Shown piece after piece: positions 4,975 through 6,338 of a DNA stretch of 6,338 nucleotides; within the stretch, counting starts at the first letter, position 1; each line of letters begins with the position of its first letter. Under the pieces are notes generated by a model. The model was not told the origin of the DNA and did not search any database. It was given only the letters and a program-made list of their open reading frames with translations. The stretch comes from CAZALT01 sp964485515. GTDB lineage: Bacteria; Actinomycetota; Acidimicrobiia; Acidimicrobiales; Acidimicrobilacustridaceae. The stretch spans positions 1-6,338 of the forward strand of contig CAZALT010000194.1 in assembly GCA_964485515.1 (NCBI GenBank). The letters are read 5' to 3'. The translations under genes were made by a program, and so were the position numbers.

Positions 4975-6338
4975 CCGCTCCCGCTCCCGGCATCGGACCC
5001 GGCACCGCTCGCCGGGCGCGGTACAGGCCCGTCGGCGGACCCGGGCCCGTCGGTGAAGGCCACGGTGTTGAAGGGTGGGGCCGCGTCCGGGCTCGTGGGG
5101 ATGACGTCGCCCCGCACGAGCGTGCGATACAGCTCGGAGTACAGGCCGTCGTTCGTGATCAGCTCGGCGTGGGTGCCCTCCTCGACGATGGAGCCGTGGT
5201 CGAGGACGAGGATCTTGTCGGCCGACGTGATGGTCGAGAGGCGGTGGGCGATCACGATGGAGGTCCGCCCGGTGAGGGCCGCTTCGAGGGCCTGCTGGAC
5301 CAGGGCCTCGTTCTCGGAGTCGAGGTGGCTGGTGGCCTCGTCGAGGATGACGATGGCCGGATCGCTGAGCAGCATGCGGGCGATGGCGAGGCGCTGCTTC
5401 TCTCCGCCCGACAGGCGGTAGCCACGCTCGCCGACCACGGTGTCGTAGCCGTCGGAAAGCGAGGCGATCGTGGCGTGGATCTGCGCGGCGCGGCAGGCCG
5501 CCTCGATCTCGTCGTCGGTGGCCCCGGGGCGGGCGTAGCGGAGGTTGGACCGGACCGACTCGTGGAACAGGTGCGGGTCCTGGCTCACCACGCCGATGGC
5601 GCCGCGCAGCGACGCGAGGGTCAGGTCGCGCACGTCGTTGCCGTCGACGAGGACGGCGCCCTCGGTGACGTCGGACAGGCGGGGGACGAGCTGGGAGAGC
5701 GTGGTCTTGCCGGCACCCGACGGCCCCACCAGCGCGACGAGCTGGCCCGGCTCGATGGTGGTGGTGACGCCGCGCAGGACGAAGTCGAGCGGGTCGGAGC
5801 TGAGCCCGCCCTGCCCGTCGCCTCGGACTGCCTCGCCCGGTGCTTCGAGCGATGCGAGCGACACGTCTGCTGCAGCCGGGTAGCGGAACCAGACGTCGCG
5901 GAGGTCGATGCGTCCGACGGGGTCGACGAGGTCATAGGCGCCCGGTCGGTCGGTGATGGGGTTGGGGGTGTCGAGCACCTCGAAGACCCGGTCGAAGGAC
6001 ACGAAGGCCGTCATGATGTCGACGCGGGCGTTGGTCAGTGCGGTGAGCGGCGAGTAGATGCGTGTGACGAACGCGGCCATGGCCACGAGGGTGCCGACGG
6101 TGAGCGTGCCCTTGATGGCGAGCAGGCCGCCCACCCAGTACACGGCGGCGGTGCCGATGGCGGCGACGAGGCCGAGGGCGATGAAGAAGGTGCGGCCGTA
6201 CACGGCGTTGCGGACGCCGATGTCGCGCACGGCTCCGGCCTTGGTGCCGAAGTTGTCGCTCTCGGTGTCGTGGTTGCCGAACAGCTTGACGAGCAGCGCC
6301 CCCGACACGTTGAAGCGCTCGGTCATCTGGGTGTTCAT
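4926..6338 (-). CDS. ABC exporter half-transporter (membrane domain fused to ATPase), 5' end outside window
   Basis: C-terminal 470 residues of an ABC multidrug/lipid-type exporter, with membrane and ATPase domains in one chain, normally working as a dimer in the cytoplasmic membrane. Numbered from the window edge: the MTERFNVSGALLVKLFG stretch (5-21) is a cytoplasmic loop of the membrane domain; two hydrophobic helices follow (about 50-72 and 78-95). The ATPase has an A-loop Tyr153, Walker A GPSGAGKTT (205-213), Q-loop Gln253, signature LSGGE (309-313), Walker B VILDE (330-334), D-loop SHLD (337-340) and H-loop His365, all intact, so it should hydrolyse ATP. About 30 extra residues (155-184) sit between A-loop and Walker A strands. 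The tail (about 411-470) is Gly/Ser/Ala/Pro-rich and probably disordered. The Met at the very edge is internal to the domain, not the true start. The gene ends with TAG inside the opposing SDR gene. The substrate is unknown. Confidence 0.95.
   Translation of the reverse strand: MNTQMTERFNVSGALLVKLFGNHDTESDNFGTKAGAVRDIGVRNAVYGRTFFIALGLVAAIGTAAVYWVGGLLAIKGTLTVGTLVAMAAFVTRIYSPLTALTNARVDIMTAFVSFDRVFEVLDTPNPITDRPGAYDLVDPVGRIDLRDVWFRYPAAADVSLASLEAPGEAVRGDGQGGLSSDPLDFVLRGVTTTIEPGQLVALVGPSGAGKTTLSQLVPRLSDVTEGAVLVDGNDVRDLTLASLRGAIGVVSQDPHLFHESVRSNLRYARPGATDDEIEAACRAAQIHATIASLSDGYDTVVGERGYRLSGGEKQRLAIARMLLSDPAIVILDEATSHLDSENEALVQQALEAALTGRTSIVIAHRLSTITSADKILVLDHGSIVEEGTHAELITNDGLYSELYRTLVRGDVIPTSPDAAPPFNTVAFTDGPGSADGPVPRPASGAGSDAGSGSGQALAPPSTRNTEPVT

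Noticed and set aside
5026..5053. Short direct repeat GGCCCGTCGG in the ABC tail
   Set aside because: A 10-bp repeat in low-complexity Gly/Asp/Pro coding sequence; no sign of a mobile element or regulatory role.

Overview
The window looks like chromosomal DNA of a high-GC actinobacterium. GC is roughly two-thirds by eye, codon third positions are GC-rich, GTG starts are frequent, genes overlap by 4 nt, and two genes appear to lack leaders. The flavour of the proteins would fit Acidimicrobiia, but that placement is an inference from style, not a database result.

Layout, left to right. (1) Positions 1-124, minus strand: the first 41 codons of an ammonium transporter (amt), cut by the window edge. 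(2) Positions 125-323: an intergenic stretch with a GC-rich hairpin after the neighbouring stop codon and a spaced inverted repeat that could be an operator. (3) Positions 324-4137, minus strand: a tight three-gene unit read in the order xseA, xseB, then a PAS-PAS-GGDEF-EAL cyclic-di-GMP enzyme. Both junctions overlap by 1 to 4 nt, so translation is probably coupled. (4) Positions 4138-4185: a 48-bp divergent intergenic region. It holds an 8-bp perfect inverted repeat whose two arms each supply a TAGCGT (TAnnnT) -10 element 7-8 nt before a start codon, suggesting back-to-back promoters for leaderless mRNAs. (5) Positions 4186-4974, plus strand: a short-chain dehydrogenase/reductase (SDR) with Thr where the catalytic Ser is usual. 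(6) Positions 4926-6338, minus strand: the C-terminal 470 residues of an ABC exporter half-transporter. Its 3' end overlaps the SDR 3' end tail-to-tail by 49 bp, and its 5' end lies outside the window.

How the genes relate. XseA and XseB form exodeoxyribonuclease VII, a DNA-repair nuclease. The third gene of the unit is a multidomain c-di-GMP synthase/phosphodiesterase with both catalytic motifs intact; its coupling to Exo VII genes is the least routine part of the layout. The ammonium transporter follows on the same strand after about 200 bp and may have its own promoter. The SDR and ABC transporter are common families with unknown substrates here. I see no mobile element, CRISPR array, tRNA or rRNA, and no clear new system. 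The most interesting items are the mirrored promoter region, the exoVII/c-di-GMP coupling and the SDR active-site change.
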